Positions 1-14,000 of a DNA stretch of 64,000 bases are shown here, in pieces (the stretch's first letter is position 1; every line of letters starts with the position of its first letter). Below the pieces are notes generated by a model that had not been told where the DNA came from, made no database searches, and saw only the letters and a list, made by a program, of their open reading frames with translations. The position numbers and the translations under genes are program-made. Origin of the DNA: Brachionus koreanus (lineage: Eukaryota; Rotifera; Eurotatoria; Ploima; Brachionidae); the NCBI GenBank assembly GCA_016987375.1, contig PJRA01000272.1:1050936-1114935 (forward strand), written 5' to 3'.

Positions 1-1184
1 ATATTGATCGATTGTGCCTATCATGTACTCCATCATTTTTCGATTTTTTTCCAATTTGCTAACACTTTTAAAGTCATGCGATGCTTCCACTATATCCTTT
101 AATTTTAATTTCTAGAAAATTTGCTCTATTTTTTGATTGAAATTACTTTTATATCAACGCCTGAGCGAAGACTGAGTGTTCTCCTTATTAATAAAGTTTA
201 TAAATACAAATTTTAATTGATTTATAGACCAAAAAATAAATTTTTTTTTTAAATTTCTAAATAATAAGAAAAAATGTGTTTATTTTCTTAAAGAATTAAG
301 TGAATTAAATCAAAAATTTTTTTTAGACAAGAATCGAAAACAGCATTATACTCAGCAAATTAATATTTTTAGCCATATTTTTTTAAATAAAAAATTGTAT
401 TTTATTTTGTTAAATGACAATATGGTATCAATTAAAATTACGATGACAAATTTTCTTTCAAAAACTTTCTTAAACTTATTTAGCTATTAGAAATTATTCA
501 ATAAGTTTTTCAAAAACATGTTAAACAAGTACAAAAAATTCATTAATATTGAACACCTGAATGTTTTAATTAATTTTAGAAATTTCCAAAAAAAATTAAT
601 TCAAACGAAAAATTCTCATTACATGATTTAAGAGTTAAGCTATTGTGATTTTAAACAATGAAAAATTCTTTATTCAATTATATATTATAAAGCTTAGAAT
701 TTTTAGTAAAATTGAAATTGAGTTTTACTTAAATTTTTTGGTCTAGGTTTTAATTGAAATTTACCATATTATCCTAGGAAGATAAAATAGTAGAGAAAGA
801 AATAAAAGTATGTAGGCCACCCATTGATAGTATCTCAGTTCGGTCTGTCTCCTCTCTGTTTCACTCTCTGGAATTTGCTTATCAAATGGTATATAATAAG
901 TATTTGTTATCCAGCAGACTAAATTTGTGTATTCTTCGAAATTTTTAGAAAACAATGCCGGAACCCAACAATTAATCTTAAATAAAATTCTAAAAAAATG
1001 TTATCTTTACAAGTGTACCTACTTGATTGTGGCCAAAGTGCTTATTGGTAACAATAAATGCAAATACAACTAGAATAGCTACTGTGTATTTGTAGTTTAG
1101 ACGGTCAGCAAAGTCGTCATCGCTTGCACTTGATCCGAAAAAACCTAAAAGCGGAATGCGTCTCGATATTGCCAGCAAATCCAT
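1..1184 (-). CDS. Innexin gap-junction subunit, 5' part (runs off left edge)
   Basis: Innexins are four-pass membrane proteins forming invertebrate gap junctions and hemichannels. Four exons are readable: 1023-1184, 765-976, 147-183 and 1-111, all with GT/AG borders and compatible phases, giving about 174 residues from the ATG at 1184. The product starts MDLLAISRRIPLLGFFG. TM1 is about residues 33-46. The first extracellular loop holds the two expected Cys-Trp pairs (INCWVPALF and LVCWITNTYY). The family signature YYQWV opens TM2, which ends LPRIIW. The 37-nt third exon encodes RTLSLRSGVDIK, and exon 4 starts the cytoplasmic loop with KDIVEASHDFKS. TM3, TM4 and the C-terminus lie beyond the window. 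Family assignment is secure from the signature; the micro-exon is inferred from phase and family spacing. Confidence 0.9.
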
Positions 1185-4100
1185 TCGTTCTTTATTTTAT
1201 GCTGATTATCTTCGTTTAGCCCAGGTCCATTAATAAAGCTAAAATCTAATTTTCAAATAGAATATAAATTTTATTAAAACAAAGATAATTGCTTATCGAA
1301 GATAAAAAATTCTATCTATCATCAATTTTTCATCTATTTCGCTTTGAATAATATAAAATAATCAAGCTATATAATATTGATTTTTAATGAAATCAGCTTC
1401 CAAATCAAACCAAAAATTACTTTTCTCTAGAACACTTAAGATTTTCAAGTTTGTTAGTAAGAGTAAATACATTCTCAATGTGCTCGAGGCCTTCGCTCAG
1501 ATTAATTCTTATTTCATATTAATTGTTATATCATAAAAATTATTTAATGGAATTATTTCAAGATAATTATTTGATATTTTTTTCTTGAAAAAAAATTATT
1601 TAAATAAGTATTTCAAAAGAATACAAAATGAATTAAATTTTTTCCAAAAGGCTGTAAAAAATTTAATTTTCTAAGTGAAACTTGTTGATAATATGTTATT
1701 TTGCAATATGTACAATTGATTTTTTATTTTGCTAAGAGTGATGACTGACTAATCTAAAATGAAATCAACAAAATAAAATTTTTTAAACAAAAAATAATTC
1801 TTTAATATGAATTTATTAAAGATTTTGAAAACGAAAAAAAAATTAAGAATAAAATTAATTTTGACTTGTAAAAGTATTTAACAAAAAAAATAAAGAAAAT
1901 TAAACAAAATAATTCTTTGAAATTAATTTTCACTAACAGTTTGAGTGCTAAATTAATAGATAACTTTTGACAAGTAAAAAAATTAAGCTACTAAATTCTG
2001 CATTATTTAGCATGATGCAAATATATTCAGGATATTGATTAAATCGTTCAGTGTGTTATTTGTTGAGATAAATTGAAAATATAATGATTAGGATTTTGAT
2101 TAATAATTCGGAAAATTGAATTCTATTATAAAAAACCGGTTTTGATAAATATTTGCACCAACAATAGCAAAAGTATCAAAATAAACTGTGATTGAATCAC
2201 GTATTGATTCTTGATGAAATTTTATTAATGATTTTCGAGATTAATTTTAAAATATTTTTAACCAAAATCTATTTCAATGCTTCCTACATTCTCAATTTCC
2301 TTCATTTTTTTTTCTCACAAAGACATGAAAATTTTAAAAATTATTTAAGTAGCTAAAATTTTCAAAATATTATCTAATTTAACAAATATATAATGAGCTC
2401 TAAGAAGTAGCTTAATTTCATCAGTGTTTCATTTACTTCAAAAACCTAAATTGGCTTAATTATTGGTTTTTTGGTAAATTTTTGCTAAATGATTCTTTAG
2501 TTAAAAATTTTTTAAAAAAATTTCCTTTCAAGGAAATCAATAAAATATGATTTGTTTTTTTTACTTTTTTTTACTCTTGATTTCAAATCAGTTTTAATTT
2601 GTCTCTTGAAAATATCGATAATAATATTTCTTTCTAAATTTATTTCCTAAAATTTGAAAAAAAATTGTTCTTAGGGAAATTTATTTCGTTAAATTAATGA
2701 CAATTTGAATTAACTTTGCAATTGCCAAATAACTAAATAGTAAGTTTGAGTTAAAAAAAATTCTATTAATTGAGAAAAAGATTCATATGTTTTACTTAAG
2801 ATTTTGTACTAATCGAACGAGAGAATTATAATATTTTCCAAAATAGTAATTATTAAAATACAAAATTTAAATTTTATAAAATAAAATATTGTGTAAAATT
2901 TATGGAAAATATAGAAATATATGATAATGTAAGAATGTAAAATTATTTACATTTTGGGAATTAAGTGTTTTTGGGTCAAATTTAAAAAAAAAAACTTAAA
3001 ATTAACTCAAATCAATAATGTCTTGATTGAAATTAAATAATAAAAATAATTTTAAAGCTTTTTTTTGGACGGATCATGGCTTAAGACTTAATGAAAAGCA
3101 TCTAATTATTTTTTCCTGATAATCCTACAAATCTTTCTATTTAGCATCTATTTAAAATCTAATTTATAAATATTCACAATTATCTTAGCTACTATCTCAT
3201 TCTATTTAATTATAAAGAGACTGATCAGGAAATTTTAAAAATTCATAAAACTTAAGATTATAAATTAAAATATCTAATTTATTATTATTTAACTCATTGA
3301 TATTTCATTAGGTATTTTTGATTCGAGTTGGTTAATATAATAATAAAAGATAGAAATATTTATCAAATATTTGATTTCAAAATTAAATTCAAACAAATAT
3401 AAATTTAAATTAATTTCAACAAAATAAATAAACAATTTTTTTTAATATCATCTTTTTCTACAATTTGAAAACTTTAATTATTATTTGATTTAATGCGACA
3501 TTTTGAATAAAGCTTTTAAGTTAACAAAAAGTGTCCTTCTTGAAATTTTCTGATAATTGTTTAAAATTCTAGATAATGTTAACCAAATTAGTAGCAAAAT
3601 AGTTTCAAGTTTTTATAATTACCAAGTATGCACAATAAAATTTGAGTGTTTTATAAACTTAAGAAATGACTAAATAATTTTAACACAATCAAAAAAAAAT
3701 TCTATTTATTATTTTTTTATTATTTTTACTATTCAATGCAAACAAAATGAGCTCATAATATAATCTGTCAAATTCATATAAAGACAGCCTTTTTTAATCA
3801 AAATTTTTGATAATACAATAATTAAAAACTTGCGTTTTAGTTAAACAAAAGAGTTAGGCTCAAAATTAAAATTGGCTTTTAATTTCAGTAAGCAGGTCTA
3901 TGATCTCATTTGAAACCGGTTAATGAAAAAAAGGAAATGAGTTCTTATATTTAAATTAAATTCAATAAACTTGCTTTTAATATTTATTAGAATGATTTTT
4001 GTGACAAAAATCTCGTTCGCACTTGATATCAAAACATTTAATTTCAAAATAGAATACTTCAACTATAAGCTCTCTTCAAAAAATTTAACAGCAATTAGCT

Positions 4101-7100
4101 TTCCATGATTCATTTCCAATTTACTATAAATACCCAAAGAAATCAGTCCCAATAATCAGATAATTAAATAAAAAATAATCAAAATTTTTACAATATTTTC
4201 CTAATTTGTCATGAAAATAAGTTCTTAATTTGATACTGTGTCATTTTTTGTCATAATAACCCGGCATTCTATTATGAATATAATGAAAATTTCTAAAAGT
4301 AAATTTTTAAATTTTAAGATTAATAAATTAACTAAAAAAATTTAAAATTGTACTATTTGCATGATAGTTTGCGCTTACTTTCAAAGATTAAATTTATTTT
4401 ATTTATTTTTTTACAATTAGTTAGAGATTAAATTATTAAGAGAAAAGTTTACCTGAGTAATTAAATCAGATGAGAAAACTTTTTCTAAGCATCAGGCTAT
4501 TGAAACATAAAGGCCTATCGAAGCGCTGTTTACTATTAATTAAATAGTTTCAATCGGTTAGGCTCAATTTTTTCAAAAAAGAGAATTAATAAAATTAACT
4601 TGGCTGAAATCTTGATGAGATGAGACTTAGTCAAAATTTTTTGTATTTTGTTTTATTTTTTTTTATTCTAACGTAAATATTAGGGTTTGAAAATTTAATC
4701 CTGCAATAAATGCCAAGCCCAATGTTTTCCGGTTGGCTCTTCTAAATAAAGAAAAAATTGACTTAATGAATAAATCAGGTCCCTTAAAATAAATCGATTG
4801 ATTAATAAACTCTAATGATATATTTAATATTTAAGAACTAATTTTTGATTAATGGCTTTTATCTTAAATAAATGATTAGCGTATATTGAAGCACCAAAAA
4901 TTAATATAAAAGCCTAATTAATTTTTAATATGAAATAATTCTGATTTTTTATAAATTCAAAGAAACCGCATTAGTTAGTTTTTAAATTTAACGGCAAGAA
5001 TTCATTAATCTTTGTAGCTTTTTTTAATAAAAATTTTTTTCTAATGCTTTAAATGATAATTAAATGTTATTCAATGTGAATGGTAAAAAGATAAGATATT
5101 ATAACAAATCTGATATATAATTAAATACATCCAAAGCTAAAAGCTTATAAATAAAATATGATCATACTCAAAATCGGAATAGTATTATTTTTTTATTTTT
5201 CTAAGCTAGTGTAGTTAAAAAAAATAAAACGCTTTGATTAATTGAAAAGGGAATTCGATTTTTGATCAACATATTCTATTTCTTTAATCAAAGTATTCTC
5301 ATTGGACTTGCATGTTTCTTTCTTAATGATCGTTTCTCAAATGTTTGTTTATCTTGATTTTGCAATCAAATTATTTCATTCATTTGAAAACAAATTCTAC
5401 AAGAATTATCCTTAGTTCATTTGGAAAATAAACTAGCTATTCAGGAATGATTATTGTCCATATTTATAATAAACAAATTATGCCTTGATTTAGTTTTAAA
5501 AATATAACAAGCAAACAAGTTTCCTATAATTGTTTATTTTTTTAAGTAATCATACTCACTTTGCAAAATATTCCTGGATGAATATCTTTAAAAATTTAAA
5601 GTGTATTTATCCTATATCCTTTAATTAACTAGTCAGAGTGTTTATTATTTATTTGAAAAAATTGAAGATTTGAAGAGCAAGTGTATAACTACTTATAGAA
5701 TTAGCTCATTTTGTAATCATGTTATATTTAAAGATTTATATTAAAAAGATAAAATCAGCTATCAAATAAATATGATCGCGTGGTTAATATATATTTGTTA
5801 CTTATGAAATTACATTAAGAAAAAAATTGAAGAATGGTTAAAAATATGATGTAAATATGATAGACAAGTTATAGATAAACTATTTACTGTTTACATCAAA
5901 TCATAAATAAATATTATCTTATGAAATTAAAAAACTTAATCTTCCCTAGTTTAGTCATTGAATTCAAATAATGAAAAACTAATTAGTCGATTTTTTTTTG
6001 AAAATTTTATTTTTTAATTGTTAAATTTGTCAGAAAAATCACTCTAAAGATATTCTGGCTTGTCTATTCGAAAAATTAAAATTAGTTTAAAGCAATTAAT
6101 TACTAATGCTTGCAAGCAAGGCAAATTAACTAATTTAATTTTCGAATTATTAAAGCTATCAATTGTAAAATGATCCCACTATTCACTTGGTAAGAATTTC
6201 GTTGAAATACTAAAAAAATGAATTAAAAGTTAAGTTCTTTATTTTCAGTCATTTTTGAAGATTCTGTTTATATGGTTAAATTTAACGAAATCAAAGAAAT
6301 TTGTTAGATTTATTTAAGAACTAAAAGTTTATTTAAAATACAAAATGCTTTCTATTAATGAAAATCTTTTAGGTTAAATGCACTTTTATTGAATACTATA
6401 CAAAATTTTTAGTTTTGTAGAAAGTATTTTTTTCAATTCTAAAATAGGTAAATAGCAAAAGTTTGAGAATAATCATTGAGAAATTTTTAATAGTCTATCA
6501 AAATGACATGAAAAATCTTAATGATATTTTCTTAGAACAATATTTTTAGATTTTAAGATTTTTTTCTTATTTTATTCAATAATAATAAATCAATTATTTT
6601 CTGTATAGAAACAAAATAATCATTTAGACTAACATTGTAGCTAAATTATTTAAAATACTCTAAAAAAATTCAATTTGTCTGATTTGTGGATCAGATAATC
6701 AGAAAAAAGATATAACATATTTTATTTAATGCTACTTTTTTAAAATAAATTTGGGAAAACCCAAGGTTTGAATGAATAGCTATAGCCTTGGTCGATACCC
6801 TCATGTTTGCGCTACATTTTTTTTTACAAAAAATTAAAATAATGACCATAATTCATTTAAATTTAGACAAAATGAACTTTTTTAGTTATTAGTATTACAT
6901 AAATTCTTCAGGATAAAAGTTTTTACTTATTTGAAACATTTAATTAATTAAAAAAAAAATTCTTAATGAAAATTAAAAAAAAACGCCAAATTATCTTTTG
7001 TTAAAAAAAGTTTTGCCAAACTATTTCCTATTTTTATTAGATTTATTTAAAAAATTATCATACTTTAATATTAAAACTGAGTATCTTGTTTTCAATATTT

Positions 7101-8018
7101 ATTTTTTAGAATGTCGAAAATGATTTAATGAGTATTAATTTTTAGAATACAATTTGATTTTGTTAGTAAAAATAGTCTTCAATCGGTGAATTGATGATAT
7201 TGTCAAGAATAGCTGTTAATTTTTAAATTCATTACATATCCATTGTTTTGAAAAATAATTTTGAATAATGCTTTTCTTTTTCCATTTTGACAATATTTTA
7301 GTCTTTGTCGATTGAAATTTAAAAATAAAGATAATTTTTAAAATTATAAAAATGAAATTTCGAATTTAAGCTCAACCAAGTTTTAATGATTTTGTTCAAA
7401 AATTATTTGAAAAAAATATGTTATAAATATTTACTATTTTCTAAATTTTTTTTTTTTGCAGAAGTATATTTTATAGATATGCTATATTAAATTTAATTAT
7501 ATTTTAACTTAACTCTGAAAAAAACTTATGAATGCTTAATATTGTTTAATGTTTGAATATTAAAAATAACAATTAAAATAATTGAAAACCTTTTAAAATA
7601 ATAACTTTTGAGATAAGTTTTGTTTTAATCTTTTCTTCAATGAAAATAATAAATTTTACTCGAATCATTGATAAGTCCACTCACTTATTTGATTCCAGTT
7701 AATTGTAACGATTATTTGAAACAAATGCTTTTTAATAGATTAAATAAAAAAATTTTCAATAGAGTTTAAAAAATGATAAAATATATTTTTTTTGAACTAT
7801 TTTAATTTTATTTTTATTTTTTTTAGATTTAAAAAGTAATTTTTCTTAATAAATATTTTATTTCTTAATTTAAAATAATTTTATTATAGATTGCTATATC
7901 TGCTAGAAAAAAAAGAATGATTCATATAAAATTAACAAATGAATCGAAATAATTGATAATTAAATAAATTATTCATAATTCAGGATATTTACTGATAAAA
8001 AAAATTAATATTTTATTA
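1185..8018. other. Gene-poor AT-rich stretch
   Basis: About 6.8 kb with no reading frame, splice-linked exon series, RNA gene or transposon that I can support on either strand. It is dominated by A/T homopolymer runs. It separates the innexin start from the chitin synthase stop and may hold the innexin promoter and the chitin synthase 3' UTR. Confidence 0.5.
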
Positions 8019-11000
8019 TCACACATGTTCTTCGACTACATTTTGATTTTTCTTTTTTTTGTCTTTTTTCTTAGGCTGTTCAGACTCTGAATGATTCATG
8101 TCCTTTTGTTTTTTGCTCGATATATTTCCGCTTACAGGTATCCCATGCATGTTAAATATCATCTTGTTGAAGCGTTTGTCAATTATTTTATTTGACAAGT
8201 TTGTACTGGAGGCACGAGCACCCAACATTCCACTAGCTCTTGACTCACGGCCCATTCCGCCAATATTCACTGACGTGTCTAGATCTACTCCATTAAAGCC
8301 CAGTATTGAGTCATTATATATGTTATTAGCCGCCGCATTACCATCTCGCAGCATCGAAAATCTTCGCCGAAAATTTACATCTAAAGAATTTTTCTTTTGT
8401 AATCTTCTACTTCTTCTATTTCGTTTGTGGTTGACAGGATCCACTGGTCGAGATTTATCAAGAATTTTATCTTCACTTCTAGAACGGTAATCATCTCCTT
8501 TTATAACAAAATAAAAATTATTTTATTATTTTTTTTTCTTTTTTCTAATTTTATTCCAAAATTATTGCCTTGGCTCATAAGGCTCATTTAATGCATACAA
8601 AAATGTAAATTAATAGAAAAAAAATTTACCATAAGGTTTTGAGTCATAATCGTCCACAAATGCTGGATTATCATGTCCATGTTTGTTTAATCGTTGTCTC
8701 AAAAAGTTGGAATCATAATTCTGCTGAATAAAAAATTATATGTTGGTTAAAATAATTTTGAAAATTTACATTATCTATTTCATTTACGGGTTTTCCATTT
8801 ATCATAACTTCATCAGATTCACTAGCATCATCAGAACCTTTGTCAATTTCTTCATCACTATAGTCTGGCATTGGCTCTGCTTCTTCATCGATAGGCTATT
8901 AATTAAAATGAATGTTAGATAATTAAGAGAAAATTTTTATTGTTAAATTAGCACATAGAAATTTAAAAAATATCATCTTATTTTCAAAATTTACTTAAAA
9001 TAGAGTTATGTATTTTTTGTTGTTTTTTTTTTTAAATTTAAAAATAAAAAGCTGAAAGATAATTTAAAATTAAAATCGAATTGGAAAAACGCTATTACAA
9101 AATATCACTTAAAAAATTCTTACTTTAATCTGTTGCAGCATTTTCACTGTATCGATAATGTCTTCAATCCTCATGCCTTCATGAATGTTGGATCTGAGTT
9201 TAGTTGAAGCAAGAATATGTTGGAAGGTGTTATATCTATGACACAACATGGCCAAAAACTGTACTAGAGAAATGAAAGCAAAAAATCCCAAATGAAGTAC
9301 ACCCAAAGGTTCTATTAACACTGGTTGATAATAAAGAGATGGAATAGGAATAGGAATGTACAACATATCTTTAAGTCTGTCCTGAGCAAGCAGTACTGGA
9401 AACACAAACGCTATCCATAATGCATTAAGCATGAAAAAAGCAAATACGCCTCTGTCTCTCATATCATTCAACGATACTTGTAGTTTATGCTTTGCTGGAG
9501 GTTCCAACTTTTCAACAATCAAATATTTTTTGATCAATTTTTTCCAAAAAATTTTCTCATGATCATTTAATTCGACAAAATCGGAAAATTTTAGTGCTTC
9601 TTCTTGAGAAAGCCAATATGCACTTGGATTATCATCATTTTCAGCTTTCTGATTGTTCAAACCATTTAATAAATTAACAAGATTTTGATTATTTGCCAAA
9701 CCAGTATTATTATACTGATTTTCAATTAGTTTTTCCACATCAACTCCATTTTCTAGTTGTTTGTCAATAGTTTCTTTCATTTCTAAACGTTCAAGAGCGG
9801 CCAAAATTTGAAGCAACAGCTCATCTTGAGAATTACTTGCTCCGTTTTCTAATAGCTCTTCAATTTTATTAATTAATTCATTATTCGCCTTTGCATCCGA
9901 AAGTTGCTTCTCTAATTCTTTTACATCATTTTCATCTAAATTTATTTTGCGCCTTTTTTGAGGCACATAAACATTATCCCTAGTTCCCCAGCTAGTTTGA
10001 TTCATATTGGTCAACGAATAAATTATTATTAAGATATAGCTAGCTGGAATGCAAAGGAAAAATAGAAAGCATGGTTTTACACAATTAAGCTCGAATGGAT
10101 GACAAATAGCGGTTAAGAAGAAAATTACAGCCATAATTACCAAGAATAGAACAGCAGTAGTTTTCCACGAACCGTCGACTACACGCACTATGGTTCCGAC
10201 AACTACAATCATCATTAAAATTGAATAGTATGTTCCAAGCATTGCGGCAAAACCAATTTTTATTTCTTCTTTCCAATCTTGATAACAAACTACCAAAAAG
10301 ATGACTGCTGGAAGACAAGCTAGCAAAAATGAACCCCACATGTCAATGTCAGTAGTAGCATTAAACGCGTCTGCAATCGCAATAGTAATTGTTGCTGGAC
10401 TCAATATGTAAGAAGCTAAAAAGCACATATGATACAGAACACATATAAAAGAGACGTTTTCGTTGATTCGAATTGTTCTACGATAGTTTTTGAGAAAACA
10501 AACTGTATTTCCAAGTGTAGAAGGTATCCAGCGTCTCCGTTGATTAAAATATTCGGTTATGGTCTCTGGGGCATGAGTGTATGCATCTGATGCTGCGCAG
10601 TATTCTATTTTGTAGCCTTGTTCTATTAATAAACGCGAAAGCCAGCGATCTTCACCGAGATCTTGAAGAAGAATTTCTTCCGGATCTTCTGGTTTTTTAG
10701 CAAACATTGCCATAACATTATCGTCCATTAATGCAGATGCCCGATACAAACAAAAGCAACCTGGCGCACATAGGACGCATCCTAGACTATGCTCGGTTGT
10801 TTTTTGAAGCCAGTATGAAATTGCATATTCCATTTTTTGAAACCATATTAATGGACCTGTTCCAATTGGATGAATGCGACCGCATGCAGCACCAACTTTT
10901 TTATTTTTTCTCATTCGATCGATCAACATTCTGACCGAGTCCGGTCCAAAATCAACGTCACCATCCATTGTCAGAATAAATGTATTCTCAGCCTTTTAGA

Positions 11001-14000
11001 AATTTTTATATTTATTTTAAAAAAAAATAATTCTTTTAATTATTTTCTCTAAAAAATTTTTCGTATACCTTCTTAAAAATCAATTCAGTTCTATATTATT
11101 ATTCTAATAATTTAGAATTCTAAATAAGTATGAATTTAGCAAATTTTTTACGATTTTTTACAAGCTTTATATTTAAAGACATTTAAACAAAAAATAATTT
11201 TAAAAAAATTTGACTAAAAATTCCTTCTATCTTTGGAATGAAATTTAGACAAAATAATAATCTAAATAAAATTCGAATTAAATGTGATAAATTTTTAAGA
11301 TAAACAAAATTGAAAAAATATGTTACCCTAAAACTGATTTGATTGATTTTTTTTAGATTAAAATTGAACTGAAAAAATATTGATGAATTCTCATTTAAAT
11401 TTATTTAAGTTTTTAAAAAATTTACTCAATTAAACTTGGTTCAATTGTGTAATGTTTGCACTTAAACATTAATGATTATATAAAAATAATAATTATGAAA
11501 TTGTTATTTAAAGTTAATCAAAATTAATTAAATATATATAAAAATAATACGCATGATCCTTTATCTAATTTCTGTACTTTGGTTAACTGATAAACACTTA
11601 AGTTCACTACATAAAAATGTTTCTAAAATTAATATTACAATTACAAAATGATTAACCCTAGAAAGCCCGATGGATTTTAGACCTCTTTTAAACAAAAAAT
11701 TTAAACTTAAATATTTTTTGATAAAAATAAAATTTTATAGAATAATATTTTTATTTTTTAAAAATTCTAATTAATTTTAAGAAAAATTTATAATTTTTCT
11801 ACATAAATAAATTTAAAGTTTTTATTAATAATCAAGCAGACTTTCTAGTGTTAACACCAATATTTATGATAAATCAAATTGGCTCTCATTTTGATTATAA
11901 ATAATAACATATTCAAATTTTTTTTAATTTGTCATCTAAAAAAGATTTACACATAAAATTCCCAAAAGTTTTTTAGAATCTTTTAAATCAAAAAAACATT
12001 ATCAAATAAAAAAAATAAATCGGCAATGAAACTGAAATGATAAATTCTCTTTTGGACACTTTCATAATTTTTTATGTAGAAATGATTTGATTTGTTGAAT
12101 TGGCTAGTGATTAATTTAATTGCATGAAAAAGAAAGCAGTTTTTTAAAGGAGCTCTAATGTATTTCTAAAACCTTTTTTGTTTAACACACAAAAAGCTTA
12201 AATTTTTAATTATCTTATTTGAAGAAAATCGAAGAAATTATCACATAATTAATAAAAGCTTTAAAGATTTTTAAATTTTAAAACTAAAAATTAAGTATAC
12301 TTCAATTAAAAGCTTAGGTCCCAAGACATCTTTATAATATATATGTAACTCTTCATTTTGAGCTATGTGACGTCTATGTTTTCGTCTTCTGGGATCTTCT
12401 TCGACCATTTTGTACAATGCTTGTAAACGATCTTCACATTTACCAAGCAAGCGATATCCTAAAAGATAATACATGTACATCACCATGCTCCATCTTTTTC
12501 GCTTAATAACCCTTTTTTTGTCTTTTAAATGAACTATGAGCAAATTTCCACCAGGTAGCTTCCACGTTAGCCGACCTCCGTAAGGAGTCGGTGATTTTAT
12601 GGGTGCTGTCATTTTCATTCCTTCAATATCATGAACAATACCTGCTGCTTTATCGATGGCGCTTATTAATTCTCTGACAAAAGAGTTAATAGTCTTTTCA
12701 CCTTTGTCATTTTTTTCAAATGCATCATCAAAAAATATATGAGCCTCAATTTCGTAATAATCAGGATCAATAACATTAAAGTATTCTTTGGCTTTTTTGC
12801 GGGCACTCTGATCAATATCCATTCTCATTATTGACTTTAAAATTTGTATCATTTCACTTCTTGTTTCGTGCCAAAGTGTTCCGCAAAGATATAATTTTGG
12901 TACTGAATCGAATTGTTTATCATTGTCTAATGCAGATATTCCATCGACAATGTCCAGTTCTTCAAAATGCTCCTCTAACTTACACTTAGAATATTCTTTT
13001 TCATTTCTGCGTCTATTCAATAGTAAAGACTGTTCGATCAGGGCACTGTCGTATTGAGGCAAAACAAACAGTACCTCAGTCGACGCCAGACGCTTATTTT
13101 CTGGAAACCATGCATGTATAGCTATCCATATTTCAGACAGCCACCAAATACCCAGACCAAATATCAGCTGCCACTTAAGATTTCCTTTAGTGAATATTTC
13201 CGAGCATTCCCAGTACATCATGTCTTTAATGAAATCTATTCGGTCTATGCCTCCATTACAAATGACCATGTAGATACCGATTGTCACTGGAGTAGCCAAT
13301 GTAAGCGGCAAAGCAAAGGCCATTTTTTGCATGCACATTTTGCAAGATGATTTAGAAAAATAGTAGCATAGTCCAGTGCTAAAAAAGTGAATTATAAATG
13401 GAACAAAAGGACTTATTGTTTTCCAGTAGTCGTCGGCTGTTTTTTCTTTTACTGCTATAAAATCAAACAAATTAGGAGTGGTCGGGTTATTCCACGCATT
13501 ATTGGGCACAGTCAAAACAGATTCTAAATGCATGGCAATGGGTATCATCCTAGTAGTGGTCATGAACTCTGGACCGATGTCTCTTTTCTTAAAATGATTA
13601 CCTATCAGGGAATCCGAGTCATAATTGACATCGATTCCTCCGAAATCAAAATTTGAATCACCATTTGGCGGACTAGTCACAGTTGGGTTGGGTGCTTGCG
13701 GCATTTTGACAAAGGCATTCTCAAAGTTTTTAGCAGGTAACATTATAAAGCTAAATGTAATAGTAAGAGCTATTTTCCAAAGACTGGCACCAATATTGAC
13801 CTTAGAGCGAACAGACTGTAAATGACGCTTATAGGTAGCAAATGGCATGTTAATACAGCCTAGTTTTATGTCACGGTCGACATAATTCTCCCACCAAGTG
13901 ATCGATGTGAATATGAGAGCAAATGGAGCTTCCCATGAACCTTTCCATATTGGTTTCTCATCTGCCATTTGGCGCATGGTCTCGCCGAACGGATCATCAA

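Noticed and set aside
4490..4570. Short inverted repeat (ATTGAAAC/GTTTCAAT)
   Set aside because: Only 8 nt, expected by chance in such AT-rich DNA.
8098..8490. 130-codon open frame on the plus strand
   Set aside because: Antisense to the last chitin synthase exon; hydrophobic composition mirrors the basic tail on the other strand.
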